This document shows, one piece after another, positions 1 to 9,518 of a stretch of 64,000 nucleotides of DNA. This DNA is from Azospirillum thiophilum. GTDB lineage: Bacteria; Pseudomonadota; Alphaproteobacteria; Azospirillales; Azospirillaceae. The stretch spans positions 2,677,001 to 2,741,000 of the forward strand of contig NZ_CP012401.1 in assembly GCF_001305595.1 (NCBI RefSeq), given 5' to 3'. Both the position numbers and the translations under genes were made by a program. Under the pieces are notes generated by a model. That model worked only from the letters and a program-made list of their open reading frames with translations, had not been told where the DNA came from and searched no databases. How positions within the stretch are numbered: position 1 is the stretch's first letter; the number at the start of each line of letters is the position of its first letter.

Positions 1-115
1 ACAGGACGACCTTCTTGCCCTTGAACAGCTCGTCCGTGGTCACTTCCTGCATGCCGTTGTCGGTCAGCCGCTTCAGCGTGACGGACGGAATGGTATCGCC
101 AACCTGGATGCTCAT
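1..115 (-). CDS. Peroxiredoxin (Prx5-like redoxin), C-terminal part outside window
   Basis: The first 38 codons of a minus-strand gene are present, and the rest lies left of the window. The start reads MSIQVGDTIPSVTLKRL and continues to a GKKVVL strand. This is the usual opening of Prx5/AhpE-type thiol peroxidases, which reduce H2O2 and organic hydroperoxides in the cytoplasm. The peroxidatic Cys would follow a few residues after the cut, so catalysis cannot be checked here. The start is the only ATG in range. Family assignment rests on a short stretch. Confidence 0.75.
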   Translation of the reverse strand, partial: MSIQVGDTIPSVTLKRLTDNGMQEVTTDELFKGKKVVL

Positions 116-266
116 CGTCTCTAAACCCTTCCCGTTTTTTTGGGGGCTGTCTTTTGGGTCGGGCCGGCCCCCGTCGCGGAGCCCGGCCCTGTCACCCTTC
201 TATCCCCCGCGGCGGATGGCCGCAAGGCACGGTTGGTGCCCCATACGGTTGGCCCCGGCGAACGGG

Positions 267-623
267 TCAGGCCTTCTTCACGAACTCCGACTTCAGGTTC
301 ATGGCGCCGATGCCGTCGATCTTGCAGGCGATGTTGTGGCCGTCGGCCCCGTCCACCAGACGGATGTTCTTCACCTTGGTCCCGCCCTTGACCACCAGCG
401 ACGACCCCTTGACCTTCAGATCCTTGATCACCGTCACGCTGTCGCCGTCGCTCAGCATGTTGCCGTTGGCATCGCGCACGCCCGGCTCGGCGGCGGCCTC
501 CGTCCCGGCCGCACCGGCGGCTTCGGGATTCCACTCGTGGCCGCATTCCGGGCAGTTCCACAGGCTTCCGTCATTGTAGGCATGTTCGGAGTTGCACTGC
601 GGGCAGTTCATCTGATCGTCCAT
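267..623 (-). CDS. PhnA/YjdM family zinc-ribbon protein
   Basis: 118 residues. It has an N-terminal zinc ribbon with two CxxC pairs (CPQC near residue 7 and CPEC near residue 25). A linker of about 20 residues rich in Ala and Glu follows, then a compact beta-barrel domain ([17 protein letters not shown], then [14 protein letters not shown]) typical of YjdM/PhnA. Despite the old name, the family is not a proven phosphonate enzyme and its role is unknown. Two consecutive ATGs occur (626 and 623). A GAGG sits better spaced for the second, so I start there. It stands alone between the peroxiredoxin and dsbD, all on the same strand. Confidence 0.85.
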   Translation of the reverse strand: MDDQMNCPQCNSEHAYNDGSLWNCPECGHEWNPEAAGAAGTEAAAEPGVRDANGNMLSDGDSVTVIKDLKVKGSSLVVKGGTKVKNIRLVDGADGHNIACKIDGIGAMNLKSEFVKKA

Positions 624-746
624 CATCGTCCTCGTCGCGCGGGAGGGTCTCCCGGAGGCGCCCTGTTAGCGCAGAATAGCCGGAACGACCATAGGACTTT
701 TCCCCGAAACCGCACCGGGCCGTGCCTGGCCGGGCCGGATCGCCGG

Positions 747-2858
747 TCAGGACGCCCCATTCGCTCCCTTGCCCGCCACCTTCCCCGCCGCCCTGTCCAG
801 GGCCTCCAGCACCGCGCCGTCGCTCAGCAGTTCCGGCAGGGCGATGCCCTCCGGCGCACCGGGGCCGTAGACGATGTTGAAGGGGATGCCGTAGCGGCCA
901 TGATCGGCCAGGAACTTGGCGATGGCAGCGTCCGGGCGGGTCCAGTCGGCACGCATCGGGACCACCGCCGCATCCTCCATCCGCGTCGCCACCGCGCCAC
1001 GGTTCAGCACCAGTTTCTTGTTCGCCTGACAGGTGATGCACCAGTCGGCGGTCACGTCGACGAAAACGGTGCGCCCGGCGGCGACATGCTCGCGGATGGT
1101 CGCCTCGACGAACGGCACCCAGCGCGCCTTGGACGCATCCGCCACCGGCGCCGCACCGGCGGGCGGGCCGACGACCGCCGGCATGGCGAAGGCCACGACG
1201 GCCAGCGCGCCGGCCAGGACCGGACCGGCCTTGCCCGCCGCGCCGCTGGCGCTCCGCCCGATCCACAGCGCCAGCACCAGCGCCGCCATCAGCAGCCCGA
1301 CCGTGGCGGCGGCCACCTCGCCGATCTGCACCGTCAGCACCGACAGCAGCCACAGCGCCGTCAGCATCAGCGCGACGCCCAGGACGGTCTTCAGCGTCGC
1401 CATCCAGCGTCCCGGCCGCGGCAGCCAGCCGGCGACCCGCGGCCACGCCGCCACCGCCAGATAGGGCAGAGCCAGCCCGACGCCCAGCGCCGCAAAGATC
1501 GCATAGACCTCGACCGGCCCCTTCGACAGCGCGAAGCCGACCGCGGTGCCGAGGAATGGCGCCGAACAGGGGGTCGCCAGCAGCGTGGCGAACATGCCGG
1601 TGGCGAACGGCCCGGCCAGCCCCTCGCCGCCCAGCCGGTCGGCCAGCGACCGCGGCAGCGGAACCTCGAACAGCCCCCACAGGTTGGCCGAGAACAGGGT
1701 GACCAGCACGACCATGAAGACCAGGAACAGCGGCTGCTGGAACTGGATGCCCCAGCCGACCGCCCCGCCGGCCGCCTTCACCCCGACCAGCACCGACGCC
1801 ATCAGCAGGAAGGAGGCGAGGATACCAGCGGCGCTTGCCAGGAAACCGGCCCTCACCGCGGCGGGAGCGCGGCCGCCCTGCTTGACCACCGACATCAGCT
1901 TCAGCGACAGCACCGGCAGCACGCAGGGCATCAGGTTCAGGATCAGCCCGCCCAGCAGCGCCACCCCCAGCATCGCCGCCAGCCCGGCACCGGCGGGAAC
2001 CGCCGCACCGCTGCCGGCCGCCGGGGATGCCGTCGCGGTTGCTGGCACCTCGACCGCCTTGTCGCCGTCGACCAGGGTCAGCGTCATCGCGCTTCCGGCC
2101 AGATCGAGGCCCGGCTGCGGATCGGTCACCGTCAGCGTCAGGCGGACATGACGGTCGTCGTCGGAAAAGACCGTCTTGGGGGCGGAGAAGGTCAGCGGCG
2201 GCTCGGTCTCGACGAACAGGTCCGGCGTGACGAAGCCGTCGACCGCGGTCGCCTCGACCTCCAGCGTGCCGCCCGTCGCCCGCACCGCGTCGATCCGCAG
2301 CAGCCCGTTCGGCCCCTTCGGCACCAGGGCCTGGGCGCGGGCGATGTCGTTCGCGGCGTCCGACGGGTCCGCCGGCCCGGCCGGCAGCGCCAGCGCCAGA
2401 TCGAGCGTCTGCGGCACGCAGATGTCCGAACAGACCAGCAGTTCCGCGGTCAGCGCCAGATCGACCGGCTTGCCTGCCGCGGCCGGCACGCCCTGGAGCG
2501 GGAACAGCACCGCGCCGTCATAGCCGGCCGTCTCGAATCCCAGCACGGAAAAGCGGTGCGGCGCCGGATAGGACAGGGTCGCCCCGGTCAGGTTGGCCGA
2601 CCGGCTCCAGTCCAGGCGCGGCGCGAATCCGGCATCGCCGGGGGAACGCCAATAGGTCTTCCATCCCGGCTCCAGCCGCAGTTCCAGCCCGAGCGGCAGC
2701 GCCGCCAGTTCGCCGGTGCCGCGCACTGCGGAGACCAGCCGCGCCTCGACCGGCCCGGCCTTGGTCCAGGCCCCGACGCCATCCTGCGCCAGGACGGGGC
2801 TCGTGCCGCCGGCCAGGACGGTCAGCAACAACACAAGGACGAAGGCATGTCTTTTCAT
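747..2858 (-). CDS. dsbD: DsbD-family protein-disulfide reductase (ScsB-like)
   Basis: 703 residues. A signal peptide (about residues 1-24) is followed by a periplasmic DsbD-alpha/ScsB-like domain with the Cys pair CSDIC. A polytopic core of about eight membrane segments comes next, with conserved Cys and Pro (LMPCVLPVLSLK, TPCSAPFLG). The C-terminal thioredoxin-like domain has a WCITC motif near residue 605. The family passes electrons from cytoplasmic thioredoxin across the inner membrane to periplasmic thiol proteins, for example in cytochrome c maturation or oxidative repair. I use the ATG at 2858 because the in-frame GTG nine bases upstream lacks a better ribosome site. It diverges from yqgE. 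Confidence 0.9.
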   Translation of the reverse strand: MKRHAFVLVLLLTVLAGGTSPVLAQDGVGAWTKAGPVEARLVSAVRGTGELAALPLGLELRLEPGWKTYWRSPGDAGFAPRLDWSRSANLTGATLSYPAPHRFSVLGFETAGYDGAVLFPLQGVPAAAGKPVDLALTAELLVCSDICVPQTLDLALALPAGPADPSDAANDIARAQALVPKGPNGLLRIDAVRATGGTLEVEATAVDGFVTPDLFVETEPPLTFSAPKTVFSDDDRHVRLTLTVTDPQPGLDLAGSAMTLTLVDGDKAVEVPATATASPAAGSGAAVPAGAGLAAMLGVALLGGLILNLMPCVLPVLSLKLMSVVKQGGRAPAAVRAGFLASAAGILASFLLMASVLVGVKAAGGAVGWGIQFQQPLFLVFMVVLVTLFSANLWGLFEVPLPRSLADRLGGEGLAGPFATGMFATLLATPCSAPFLGTAVGFALSKGPVEVYAIFAALGVGLALPYLAVAAWPRVAGWLPRPGRWMATLKTVLGVALMLTALWLLSVLTVQIGEVAAATVGLLMAALVLALWIGRSASGAAGKAGPVLAGALAVVAFAMPAVVGPPAGAAPVADASKARWVPFVEATIREHVAAGRTVFVDVTADWCITCQANKKLVLNRGAVATRMEDAAVVPMRADWTRPDAAIAKFLADHGRYGIPFNIVYGPGAPEGIALPELLSDGAVLEALDRAAGKVAGKGANGAS

Positions 2859-2912
2859 CGCGCGCACTGTTCTCTATCCCTGGAAGGGGCGCATCCGTGT
2901 CCCCGGCATCCT

Positions 2913-2928
2913 ATATGATAGCTCATAT
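2913..2928. promoter_or_regulatory. Palindrome in dsbD/yqgE divergent promoter
   Basis: A perfect inverted repeat, ATATGA-TAGC-TCATAT, lies in the 195-bp space between the divergent dsbD and yqgE starts. It is more AT-rich than its surroundings. The symmetry and position suggest an operator, but no regulator is assignable from the sequence. Confidence 0.4.
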
Positions 2929-3053
2929 CCAGGTGACAAAACTCGGCCGGTGCTGTCACACTCCGGCAAAAGCGTCGCCAGAACGCCAACCACAACCGAC
3001 CGTAGGGCCGGAGGCGGGCATCCGCACCGGACCGACGACAAGGATACTCGCCC

Positions 3054-3644
3054 ATGCCGCGCCTGACCAAGTCTCCGGTCTCCAAGGCCTCGGAATCGCT
3101 GACCGGCCAGCTGCTGATCGCCATGCCGGGCATGGAGGATCCGCGTTTCCAGCGCACGGTCATCTACGTCTGCGCCCACAGCGAGGATGGCGCGATGGGG
3201 CTGGTGGTGAACCGGCTGTTCGGCTCGATCACCTTCGAGGATCTGCTGGAACAGCTCGACATGAACATCCCGCAGCCGTCCAACAACCTGCCGGTCCATT
3301 ACGGCGGCCCGGTCGAATCGGGCCGCGGTTTCGTCCTGCACTCCACCGATTATGTGCGCGACGGCACGCTGCTGGTGGACGACGAGGTGGCGCTGACCGC
3401 GACCATCGACATCCTGCGCGCCATTTCCGAGGACCGCGGCCCGCGCCGCACCCTGCTCCTGCTCGGCTATGCCGGCTGGGGGCCGGGCCAGCTCGACGCC
3501 GAATTCCAGGCCAACGGCTGGCTGAACGTTCCCTGCGACGAGAAGCTGCTGTTCGACACCGAGCTCGACGCCAAGTGGGAACGCGCCATCGGCAAGCTCG
3601 GGGTCAGCGTCTCCATGCTGTCAGGCGAAGCCGGCCACGCCTGA
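3054..3644 (+). CDS. YqgE/AlgH family protein
   Basis: 196 residues, the family's usual length. Family hallmarks are visible: LTGQLLIAMPGMEDPRF near residue 16, then VIYVCAHSEDGAMGLVVNR, YGGPV near residue 83 and LLGYAGWGPGQLDAE. The family is conserved in proteobacteria. Its link to alginate or transcription control is old and weak, so a molecular function is not established. An AAGGA lies about 10 bases before the ATG. It diverges from dsbD and converges on the moaE end. Confidence 0.92.
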   Translation: MPRLTKSPVSKASESLTGQLLIAMPGMEDPRFQRTVIYVCAHSEDGAMGLVVNRLFGSITFEDLLEQLDMNIPQPSNNLPVHYGGPVESGRGFVLHSTDYVRDGTLLVDDEVALTATIDILRAISEDRGPRRTLLLLGYAGWGPGQLDAEFQANGWLNVPCDEKLLFDTELDAKWERAIGKLGVSVSMLSGEAGHA

Positions 3645-3676
3645 GGGCACAGCCAGAAACGGACGGCAGCGCAGCC

Positions 3677-4129
3677 CTACTCCGCCCACCGCGCCGCCGC
3701 GGCATCGTCGCTGTCCTTCGCCTCGACCCAGCGCTCGCCGTCGGGCGTCGCTTCCAGCTTCCAGAAGGGCGCCTTCGTCTTCAGCCAGTCGATCAGGAAG
3801 CGGCAGGAATCGAAGGCGGCGTCACGGTGGGCCGACGCGGTGGCGACCATGACGATGCGGTCGCCCGGCTCCAGCCGGCCATGGCGGTGGATCACCAGCA
3901 CGTCGTCCAGCGGCCAGCGCCGCCGCGCCTCCTCCTCGATCGCCTCCAGCTGCCGTTCGGTCATGCCGGGATAATGCTCCAGCGTCATCGCGCTGACCGC
4001 CTCGCCGCCCGCGATGTCGCGCACCAGCCCGACGAACATCGTCACGCCGCCGACGCCGGTGCGGCCGGCGGTGAAGGCGGCATATTCGGCGCCGACGTCG
4101 AAATCCCCGGCCTGGACGCGGATCGTCAT
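3677..4129 (-). CDS. moaE: Molybdopterin synthase catalytic subunit MoaE
   Basis: 150 residues. MoaE inserts the two sulfurs carried by MoaD-thiocarboxylate into precursor Z to make molybdopterin. Visible marks are the FVGLVRDI strand near residue 33, LEHYPGMTERQLEAIE, the HRHGRLEPGDRIVMVA stretch and the AFDSCRFLIDWLKTKAPFWK helix carrying conserved Lys residues. It follows moaD by 4 bp and moeA upstream, so the three form one cofactor operon. A G-rich ribosome site precedes the ATG. Confidence 0.95.
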   Translation of the reverse strand: MTIRVQAGDFDVGAEYAAFTAGRTGVGGVTMFVGLVRDIAGGEAVSAMTLEHYPGMTERQLEAIEEEARRRWPLDDVLVIHRHGRLEPGDRIVMVATASAHRDAAFDSCRFLIDWLKTKAPFWKLEATPDGERWVEAKDSDDAAAARWAE

Positions 4130-4133
4130 GGTC

Positions 4134-4388
4134 TCAGCCCCCCGTCACCGGCGGGAACAGCGCGATCTCGTCGGTCGCGGAGATCGGATGGTCGTAGGGG
4201 ACATGCTCCTGATTGACCGCCACCTTGACCACCTTGCTGTTCGCCAGCGCGTCGGCATGGCGGGGGCTGCGGGTCTTCAGCCAGTCGACAAGCGCGCCCA
4301 CCGTGTCGACCTCCGCCGGCAGCTCGACCGTCTCGGTCGGCACGCCGATCTTGCTGCGCAGCCAGGCGAAATAGAGAATCTTCATCAC
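4134..4388 (-). CDS. moaD: Molybdopterin synthase sulfur carrier subunit MoaD
   Basis: 84 residues with a ubiquitin-like fold. It opens MKILYFAWLRSKIG and ends in the obligatory Gly-Gly tail (PPVTGG), which is adenylated and thiocarboxylated to donate sulfur to MoaE. It sits 10 bp after moeA and 4 bp before moaE on the same strand, which fits translation as a unit. Confidence 0.95.
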   Translation of the reverse strand: MMKILYFAWLRSKIGVPTETVELPAEVDTVGALVDWLKTRSPRHADALANSKVVKVAVNQEHVPYDHPISATDEIALFPPVTGG

Positions 4389-4398
4389 GCGACCTCTG

Positions 4399-5652
4399 CT
4401 ACAGGAATTCTTTGAAGGGCAGGAAATCGACGGTCATGCCGGGCTCGACATGGGCCAGATCCTCCGGCAGCTCGATCAGTCCCTCGGAGTCGACCAGCGA
4501 CGACAGGACGCCCGCCCCGTCCCGCGGGTATTTGCTGGCGACCAGCGCACCGTCCCCGTCGCGCGTCAGCGACCCGCGCAGGAACTCGCGCCGGCCGGAC
4601 TTCTTCTTGTGGGCGAAGCCGGCGCGGACCGGGACTGGCCGCGGCGCCTCCTCCAGCGCCCCCATCAGCCGCAGCAGGATCGGCCGGGCGATGCGCAGGA
4701 AAGTCACCACCACCGCCACCGGGTTGCCGGGCAGCCCGACGAAGACGGCGTCGCGCACGCGCCCCAGCGCCACCGGACGGCCGGGCTTGATCGCCAGCCG
4801 CCAGAAATCGAGCCGTCCATTGGCCTCGACCGCCGGCTTGACGTGGTCCTCCTCCCCGGTCGACATGCCGCCGGAGGTGATGATCGCGTCATGGTCCTCC
4901 GCCGCCGACGCCAGCGCATCGCGGATCGTCTCGAACCGGTCGGGCAGGATGCCGAGGTCGGTGACGGCGCAGCCCAGCCGGGTCAGCAGCGCGACCAAGG
5001 CGTAGCGGTTGGCGTCATAGACGGCGCCGGGCTCCAGCGGCTGCCCCGGCTGCCGCAACTCGTCGCCGGTCGAGAAGACGGCGACGCGCAGGCGCTCGCG
5101 CACCGCCAGCGCCGCATGGCCGAGCGAGGCGGCCAGCGCGATGTCCTCCGGTCGCAGGCGACGCCCGGCGGTCAGCACGATGGAACCCTCGCGGACATCC
5201 TCGCCGGCCAGCCGGCGGTTCCCCCCGCGCCGGATGCCGGCCGGCAGGGTGACGGATGCGCCGTCGCTCCGGCAGTCCTCCTGCATGAACACGGTGTCCA
5301 TCCCGGCCGGCATCGGCGCACCGGTGAAGATGCGCACCGCCTCCCCCCGCACCGCCGGGCGGCCGAGCGACCGGCCGGCGGCGACCCGCGCCGTGACCGG
5401 CAGGATCGTCGCCCCGCCGGCGGCGAGGTCGTCGAAGGCGACCGCATAGCCGTCCACCGCGGCATTGTCGTGCGGCGGCACATTGAAGGGCGCCACCAGA
5501 TTGGCGGCCAGCACGCGGCCCAGCGCCCCGGTCAGCGGCACCGTCCCGGTCGCCGTCACCGCGGCGATCCGGCCGGCCAGCAACGCCAGCGCCGGATCCA
5601 GCGCCATCATCGGCCCGCCGAAGGCAAAGCAGTCGTTGTCGAGTTGCACCAT
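4399..5652 (-). CDS. moeA: Molybdopterin molybdenumtransferase MoeA
   Basis: 417 residues, full length. MoeA inserts molybdate into adenylylated molybdopterin. Visible blocks include VPPHDNAAVDGYAV (about 60-73), the IFTGAPMPAG motif, VFSTGDEL, TSGGMSTGEEDHVK, the KPGRPVALG strand and GLPGNPVAVVVTF. The C-terminal beta-barrel includes KKKSGRREFLRG. It is the first of the moeA-moaD-moaE cluster and is preceded by a HAD phosphatase gene. moaA, moaC and mog are not in the window. Confidence 0.96.
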   Translation of the reverse strand: MVQLDNDCFAFGGPMMALDPALALLAGRIAAVTATGTVPLTGALGRVLAANLVAPFNVPPHDNAAVDGYAVAFDDLAAGGATILPVTARVAAGRSLGRPAVRGEAVRIFTGAPMPAGMDTVFMQEDCRSDGASVTLPAGIRRGGNRRLAGEDVREGSIVLTAGRRLRPEDIALAASLGHAALAVRERLRVAVFSTGDELRQPGQPLEPGAVYDANRYALVALLTRLGCAVTDLGILPDRFETIRDALASAAEDHDAIITSGGMSTGEEDHVKPAVEANGRLDFWRLAIKPGRPVALGRVRDAVFVGLPGNPVAVVVTFLRIARPILLRLMGALEEAPRPVPVRAGFAHKKKSGRREFLRGSLTRDGDGALVASKYPRDGAGVLSSLVDSEGLIELPEDLAHVEPGMTVDFLPFKEFL

Positions 5653-5708
5653 GGCCGCACTCTAGTCCGTCGCGGCGCCGGCTGCGAAGAGGGAAAAGGA
5701 ACGGCCCT

Positions 5709-6353
5709 CTAACCGCCGAACAGCCCGGCGATGTCCTCGACGCGGGTCAACAGCCGGTCGGGGTTCCGCGCCGCCAGCGCATCCGCCCGCGCATAGCCCC
5801 AGGTGACCGCCGCGCAGCCGATGCCTGCGGCACGGGCTGCGTCGATGTCGCGCACCTCGTCGCCGATGCCGATGGTCTCAGCCGCCGGGATACCGGTCAG
5901 CCGCAGCATCCGGCGGAACTTGGCGGCCTTGCCGAACAGCGACGACCCGCAACCATAGTGGGCGACCAGCCCCGCCGCCTCCGGGCCCAGCACCCGCCGG
6001 ACGTTGGCGGCCGAGTTGGAACTGACGATGGCGATGGTGACGCCGCTCCCGTCCAGCGCCCGCAGCATCTCCGGCACCCCGTCGAACGGCCGGATGCCGT
6101 CGATGTCGCGCGCCATCAGCCGCCGCATGTGGCCGGCGATGAAGGGCAGCTTCCAGCCGGGAACCCGCAGGTGCCGCATGATCTGCCGGGCGTCGTAGCC
6201 GCGCAGCCGCTCCACCTCCTCCGCCCGCACCCGGTCGAAGCCGTAGCGGTCGGCGACGCCGTTCAGCACCGCCATGAACCAGGGAAACGAGTCGGCAAGC
6301 GTACCGTCGAAATCGAAGATGGCGAGCCTGATGGACGGTTTACCGGGCGACAC
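5709..6353 (-). CDS. HAD-family hydrolase (phosphoglycolate-phosphatase-like)
   Basis: 214 residues. HAD motif I is FDFDGTLADSF (about 13-23), motif II is VSSNS near residue 115 with a downstream Lys (FGKAAKF), and the acidic motif III/IV is GDEVRDIDAARAAG. A helical cap lies between motifs I and II, as in phosphoglycolate/beta-phosphoglucomutase-type phosphatases. The substrate cannot be told from sequence. It lies 4 bp after mobB and 56 bp before moeA, so it travels with the cofactor genes. Confidence 0.85.
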   Translation of the reverse strand: MSPGKPSIRLAIFDFDGTLADSFPWFMAVLNGVADRYGFDRVRAEEVERLRGYDARQIMRHLRVPGWKLPFIAGHMRRLMARDIDGIRPFDGVPEMLRALDGSGVTIAIVSSNSAANVRRVLGPEAAGLVAHYGCGSSLFGKAAKFRRMLRLTGIPAAETIGIGDEVRDIDAARAAGIGCAAVTWGYARADALAARNPDRLLTRVEDIAGLFGG

Positions 6354-6357
6354 CGCC

Positions 6358-6858
6358 TCACCCCAGCCCGCAGCGCTCCACGATGAAGGCCGCCACCGCC
6401 TCCGCGTCGTTCAGGTCGAACAGCGGAACCGGGCAGCCGGGCACCGGCCCGTCGCTGGCCACCGCGACGATGGTCGGGTCGTCGGGGGCGATCAGCGACT
6501 TGCCGACCTCGGCGCGCCAGACCTCGATCTTCTCGTGGGGCTCGCGCTTGAACCCCTCGATCAGCAGCAGGTCGACAGGCGCGACCCTGGTCAGCAACTG
6601 GTCCAGCGTCAGCTCCGGCTCACCGTCGCGCAGCTCATGCATCAGGGCCCAGCGCAGCGGCGAGCTGACCAGCACCTCGGTGGCGCCGGCCAGACGGTGG
6701 TTGTGGCTGTCCTTGCCGGGATGGTCGATGTCGAAGCCCTTGTGGGCGTGCTTCACCGTCGACACCCGCAGGCCGCGGGAGGTCAGGGCCGGAATCAAAC
6801 GGACCAGCAGCGAGGTCTTGCCGCTGCCGCTCCAGCCGGTCAGCCCGAATATCTTCAT
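6358..6858 (-). CDS. mobB: Molybdopterin-guanine dinucleotide biosynthesis protein MobB
   Basis: 166 residues. A P-loop GTPase fold with Walker A GWSGSGKT at residues 8-15, then STVKHAHKGFDIDHPGKDS, a MobB hallmark, and DLLLIEGFKREPHEKIEV. MobB assists MobA in adding GMP to molybdenum cofactor to make the dinucleotide form. The ATG at 6858 gives the family's standard opening MKIFGLTGWSGSGKT; in-frame upstream sequence overlaps pgsA and is not homologous. It is 11 bp after pgsA. Confidence 0.93.
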   Translation of the reverse strand: MKIFGLTGWSGSGKTSLLVRLIPALTSRGLRVSTVKHAHKGFDIDHPGKDSHNHRLAGATEVLVSSPLRWALMHELRDGEPELTLDQLLTRVAPVDLLLIEGFKREPHEKIEVWRAEVGKSLIAPDDPTIVAVASDGPVPGCPVPLFDLNDAEAVAAFIVERCGLG

Positions 6859-6869
6859 GTCGGAAACTC

Positions 6870-7472
6870 TCAGCCGGCGCTGCGGGCGGACCGGGCGGCA
6901 GGCGGCTTCGCCGGCTGTTCGGCCATCATGTGGGTCAACCCGGCGCGCATGTAATCCCACCCGGTGTAGAAGGTCAGGGCCGCGGCGATCCACAACCCGA
7001 CGATGCCGATGAAGGTCACCGGCAGGTTCGGCGGACCATAATCGCCGACGATCAGAAAGCCCAGCGCGATCATCTGGATCGTCGTCTTCCATTTCGCCAG
7101 CCAGGTCACCGGCACCCCGACATGCAGGCCGGCCAGATACTCGCGCAGGCCGGACACCAGCACCTCGCGCAGCAGGATCACCACCGCCGGCAGGATCGAC
7201 AGGCCGGTCAGCCGGTGGAAGCCCGCCAGCATGATCAGCGTCGCCGCCACCAGCAGCTTGTCGGCGATCGGGTCGAGGAACTTGCCGATCACGCTTTCCT
7301 GCGCCCAGGCGCGCGCCAGATAGCCGTCGAACCAGTCGGTGATGCAGGCCGCGGCATAGAGCGCGCAGGCCGTATAGGCGGCCCAGGCTTCCGGCACATA
7401 GAACAGCCCGACGACCAGCGGGATCACCGCGATGCGCGACAGGGTCAGCAGGTTGGGCAGACTGGTCAGCAT
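6870..7472 (-). CDS. pgsA: CDP-diacylglycerol--glycerol-3-phosphate 3-phosphatidyltransferase
   Basis: 200 residues, an inner-membrane enzyme with about four to five membrane helices. It makes phosphatidylglycerol-phosphate, the committed step to PG and cardiolipin. The CDP-alcohol phosphotransferase signature D-x2-DG-x2-AR-x8-G-x3-D-x3-D is complete (D46, D49, G50, A53, R54, G63, D67, D71). The C-terminal tail is Ala/Pro/Arg-rich. It is downstream of uvrC and upstream of the cofactor genes; uvrC-pgsA-moaD-moaE linkage is common in alphaproteobacteria. Confidence 0.95.
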   Translation of the reverse strand: MLTSLPNLLTLSRIAVIPLVVGLFYVPEAWAAYTACALYAAACITDWFDGYLARAWAQESVIGKFLDPIADKLLVAATLIMLAGFHRLTGLSILPAVVILLREVLVSGLREYLAGLHVGVPVTWLAKWKTTIQMIALGFLIVGDYGPPNLPVTFIGIVGLWIAAALTFYTGWDYMRAGLTHMMAEQPAKPPAARSARSAG

Positions 7473-7550
7473 GACGGGAAACTCGAACCGCTTGAGGATG
7501 TCGCTGCGCGGCGCCCCTGGGGACCCCGCCCGATTGCCGGTGCCTGCATT

Positions 7551-9518
7551 CTAACCATCGGGATGGAAGTGATCGTATATCTTTTTCGCAACGGTGCGAT
7601 TGATCCCTTCCACCGATTCCAGATCGGCCAGCCCGGCGCGCGCCACCGCCGCCCCGCTGCCGAAATGATGCAGCAGCGCCTTCTTCCGCGCCGGCCCGAT
7701 TCCGGCGATCTCGTCGACCGGTGACTTGCCGATGGCCTTGGTTCGCTTGGCCCGGTGGGTGCCGATGGCGAAGCGGTGGGCCTCGTCGCGCAGCCGCTGC
7801 AGGAAATACAGCACCGGGTCGCGCGGCTCCATCTGGAAGGGCGGCCGGTTCTCCATGAGGAAATGCTCGCGGCCGGCGTCGCGGTCCGGTCCCTTGGCGA
7901 TGCCGACCAGCGTCACGTCATCGATCCCCAGCTCGGCGAACACCTCCAGCGCGACGTTCAGCTGGCCCAGCCCGCCGTCGATCAGCACCAGATCGGGCCA
8001 GCTGCCCAGGCTGCGTTCCGGATCCTCCTTCACCGCGCGGCCGAATCGGCGGGTCAGCACCTCGCGCATCATGGCGAAATCGTCGCCGGCCGCCCCCTCG
8101 GTGCGGATGTTGAACTTGCGGTAGGCGTTCTTGATGAAGCCGTCCGGCCCGGCGACGATCATCCCACCGATCGCGTGCGCCCCCTGGATGTGGGAGTTGT
8201 CGTAGACCTCCACCCGTTCCGGTGCCGCGTCCATGCCGAAGGCCGCCGCCACCCCCTCCAGCAGCCGCGCCTGCGACGAGCTTTCGGCCAGCCGCCGGCC
8301 ATGCGCCTCGCGCGCGTTGGTCAGCGCATGCTCGATCAGCCGGCGCTTCTCGCCGCGCTTGGGCTCGGCCAGCTCCACCTTTTGGCCGGCACGCACCGCC
8401 AGCGCCTCGGTCAGCAGCTCCAGCTCCGGCAGGGCGTGGCTGACCAGCACCAGCGGCGGGGCGGCCTTGTTCTCGTAGAACTGGGCGATGAAGGCCGACA
8501 GCACCTCGTCGGTCTCCGCCGACTTGTCGTGGCTGGGGAAATAGGCGCGGTTGCCGTAGTTGCGCCCGCCGCGGAAGAAGAAGACCTGGATGCAGGTCAC
8601 GCCGCCCTCGGCATAGGCGGCAATGACGTCGGCATCCTCCACCACCCCCTCGACATTGATGTCCTGGTGTGCCTGGATCGCCGTCAGCGCCCGGATCCGG
8701 TCGCGGTAGCGCGCCGCCGCCTCGAAATCCATGGCGTCGGAGGCCGCCATCATCTTCCCGGCGAATTCAGTCTGGATGTCGCGGCTCTTGCCCGACAGGA
8801 AGGCGCGCGCCTCGCCGACCTGCGCCTGGTATTCCGCCGGGGTGACACGGCCGACGCAGGGCGCGGTGCAGCGCTTGATCTGGTATTGCAGGCAGGGCCG
8901 GGTGCGGCTGGCAAAGACGGTGTCGGCGCAGTTGCGCAGCAGGAAGGCGCGCTGCAGCGCCGTGATGGTGCGGTTCACGGCGCCGGCCGAAGCGAAGGGC
9001 CCGAAATAGTCGGCGTCCCGCCCACGCGCGCCCCGGTGCTTGGTCAGCTGCGGATAATCGTGGTCCTTGGTGATCATGATGTGCGGAAAGGTCTTGTCAT
9101 CCCGCAACAACACGTTGTACCTGGGCATCAGCTTCTTGATCAGGTTCGATTCGAGAAGCAGTGCCTCAACTTCGGTGTGAGTGTTGACGAACTCCATCGT
9201 CTCGGTCTCGGCGACCATGCGCTGGAGCCTGACCGGCAGCTTGCCGACCTGGGTGTAGTTGGTCACCCGGCGCTTCAGGTTGCGCGCCTTGCCGACATAG
9301 AGCACCGCCCCGTCGCCCGCCAGCATGCGGTAGACGCCGGGCGTCTGCGGCAGGGTCTTCAGATGCTCGCGGATGATCTCGACGCCGCGGCCGATGTCGG
9401 CCGGCCGCCGCTTCGGGCGCGCTGCGGCCTCACCGGCCAGCACTGCGCCGCCGGCGGTCCCGTCTGCTGTCATTTCGGCGACAGGCGCCGGAGGGGCGGA
9501 GGATTGCGTTTCGGACAT
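7551..9518 (-). CDS. uvrC: Excinuclease ABC subunit C
   Basis: 655 residues. UvrC makes both incisions in nucleotide excision repair. The GIY-YIG nuclease domain is seen as [26 protein letters not shown], followed by the UVR motif region near residues 210-245. The RNase-H-like 3' domain contains [20 protein letters not shown] and [13 protein letters not shown]. The C-terminal helix-hairpin-helix pair ends [16 protein letters not shown]. About 55 N-terminal residues are a low-complexity extension before the nuclease domain. I use the ATG at 9518; an in-frame TTG 17 codons upstream is less likely. uvrB is elsewhere in this window. Confidence 0.95.
   Translation of the reverse strand: MSETQSSAPPAPVAEMTADGTAGGAVLAGEAAARPKRRPADIGRGVEIIREHLKTLPQTPGVYRMLAGDGAVLYVGKARNLKRRVTNYTQVGKLPVRLQRMVAETETMEFVNTHTEVEALLLESNLIKKLMPRYNVLLRDDKTFPHIMITKDHDYPQLTKHRGARGRDADYFGPFASAGAVNRTITALQRAFLLRNCADTVFASRTRPCLQYQIKRCTAPCVGRVTPAEYQAQVGEARAFLSGKSRDIQTEFAGKMMAASDAMDFEAAARYRDRIRALTAIQAHQDINVEGVVEDADVIAAYAEGGVTCIQVFFFRGGRNYGNRAYFPSHDKSAETDEVLSAFIAQFYENKAAPPLVLVSHALPELELLTEALAVRAGQKVELAEPKRGEKRRLIEHALTNAREAHGRRLAESSSQARLLEGVAAAFGMDAAPERVEVYDNSHIQGAHAIGGMIVAGPDGFIKNAYRKFNIRTEGAAGDDFAMMREVLTRRFGRAVKEDPERSLGSWPDLVLIDGGLGQLNVALEVFAELGIDDVTLVGIAKGPDRDAGREHFLMENRPPFQMEPRDPVLYFLQRLRDEAHRFAIGTHRAKRTKAIGKSPVDEIAGIGPARKKALLHHFGSGAAVARAGLADLESVEGINRTVAKKIYDHFHPDG

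Noticed and set aside
15..2918. Very long plus-strand open frame across the dsbD region
   Set aside because: It lies antisense to a clear DsbD gene, is rich in Arg/Gly/His typical of GC-rich shadow frames and has no domain.
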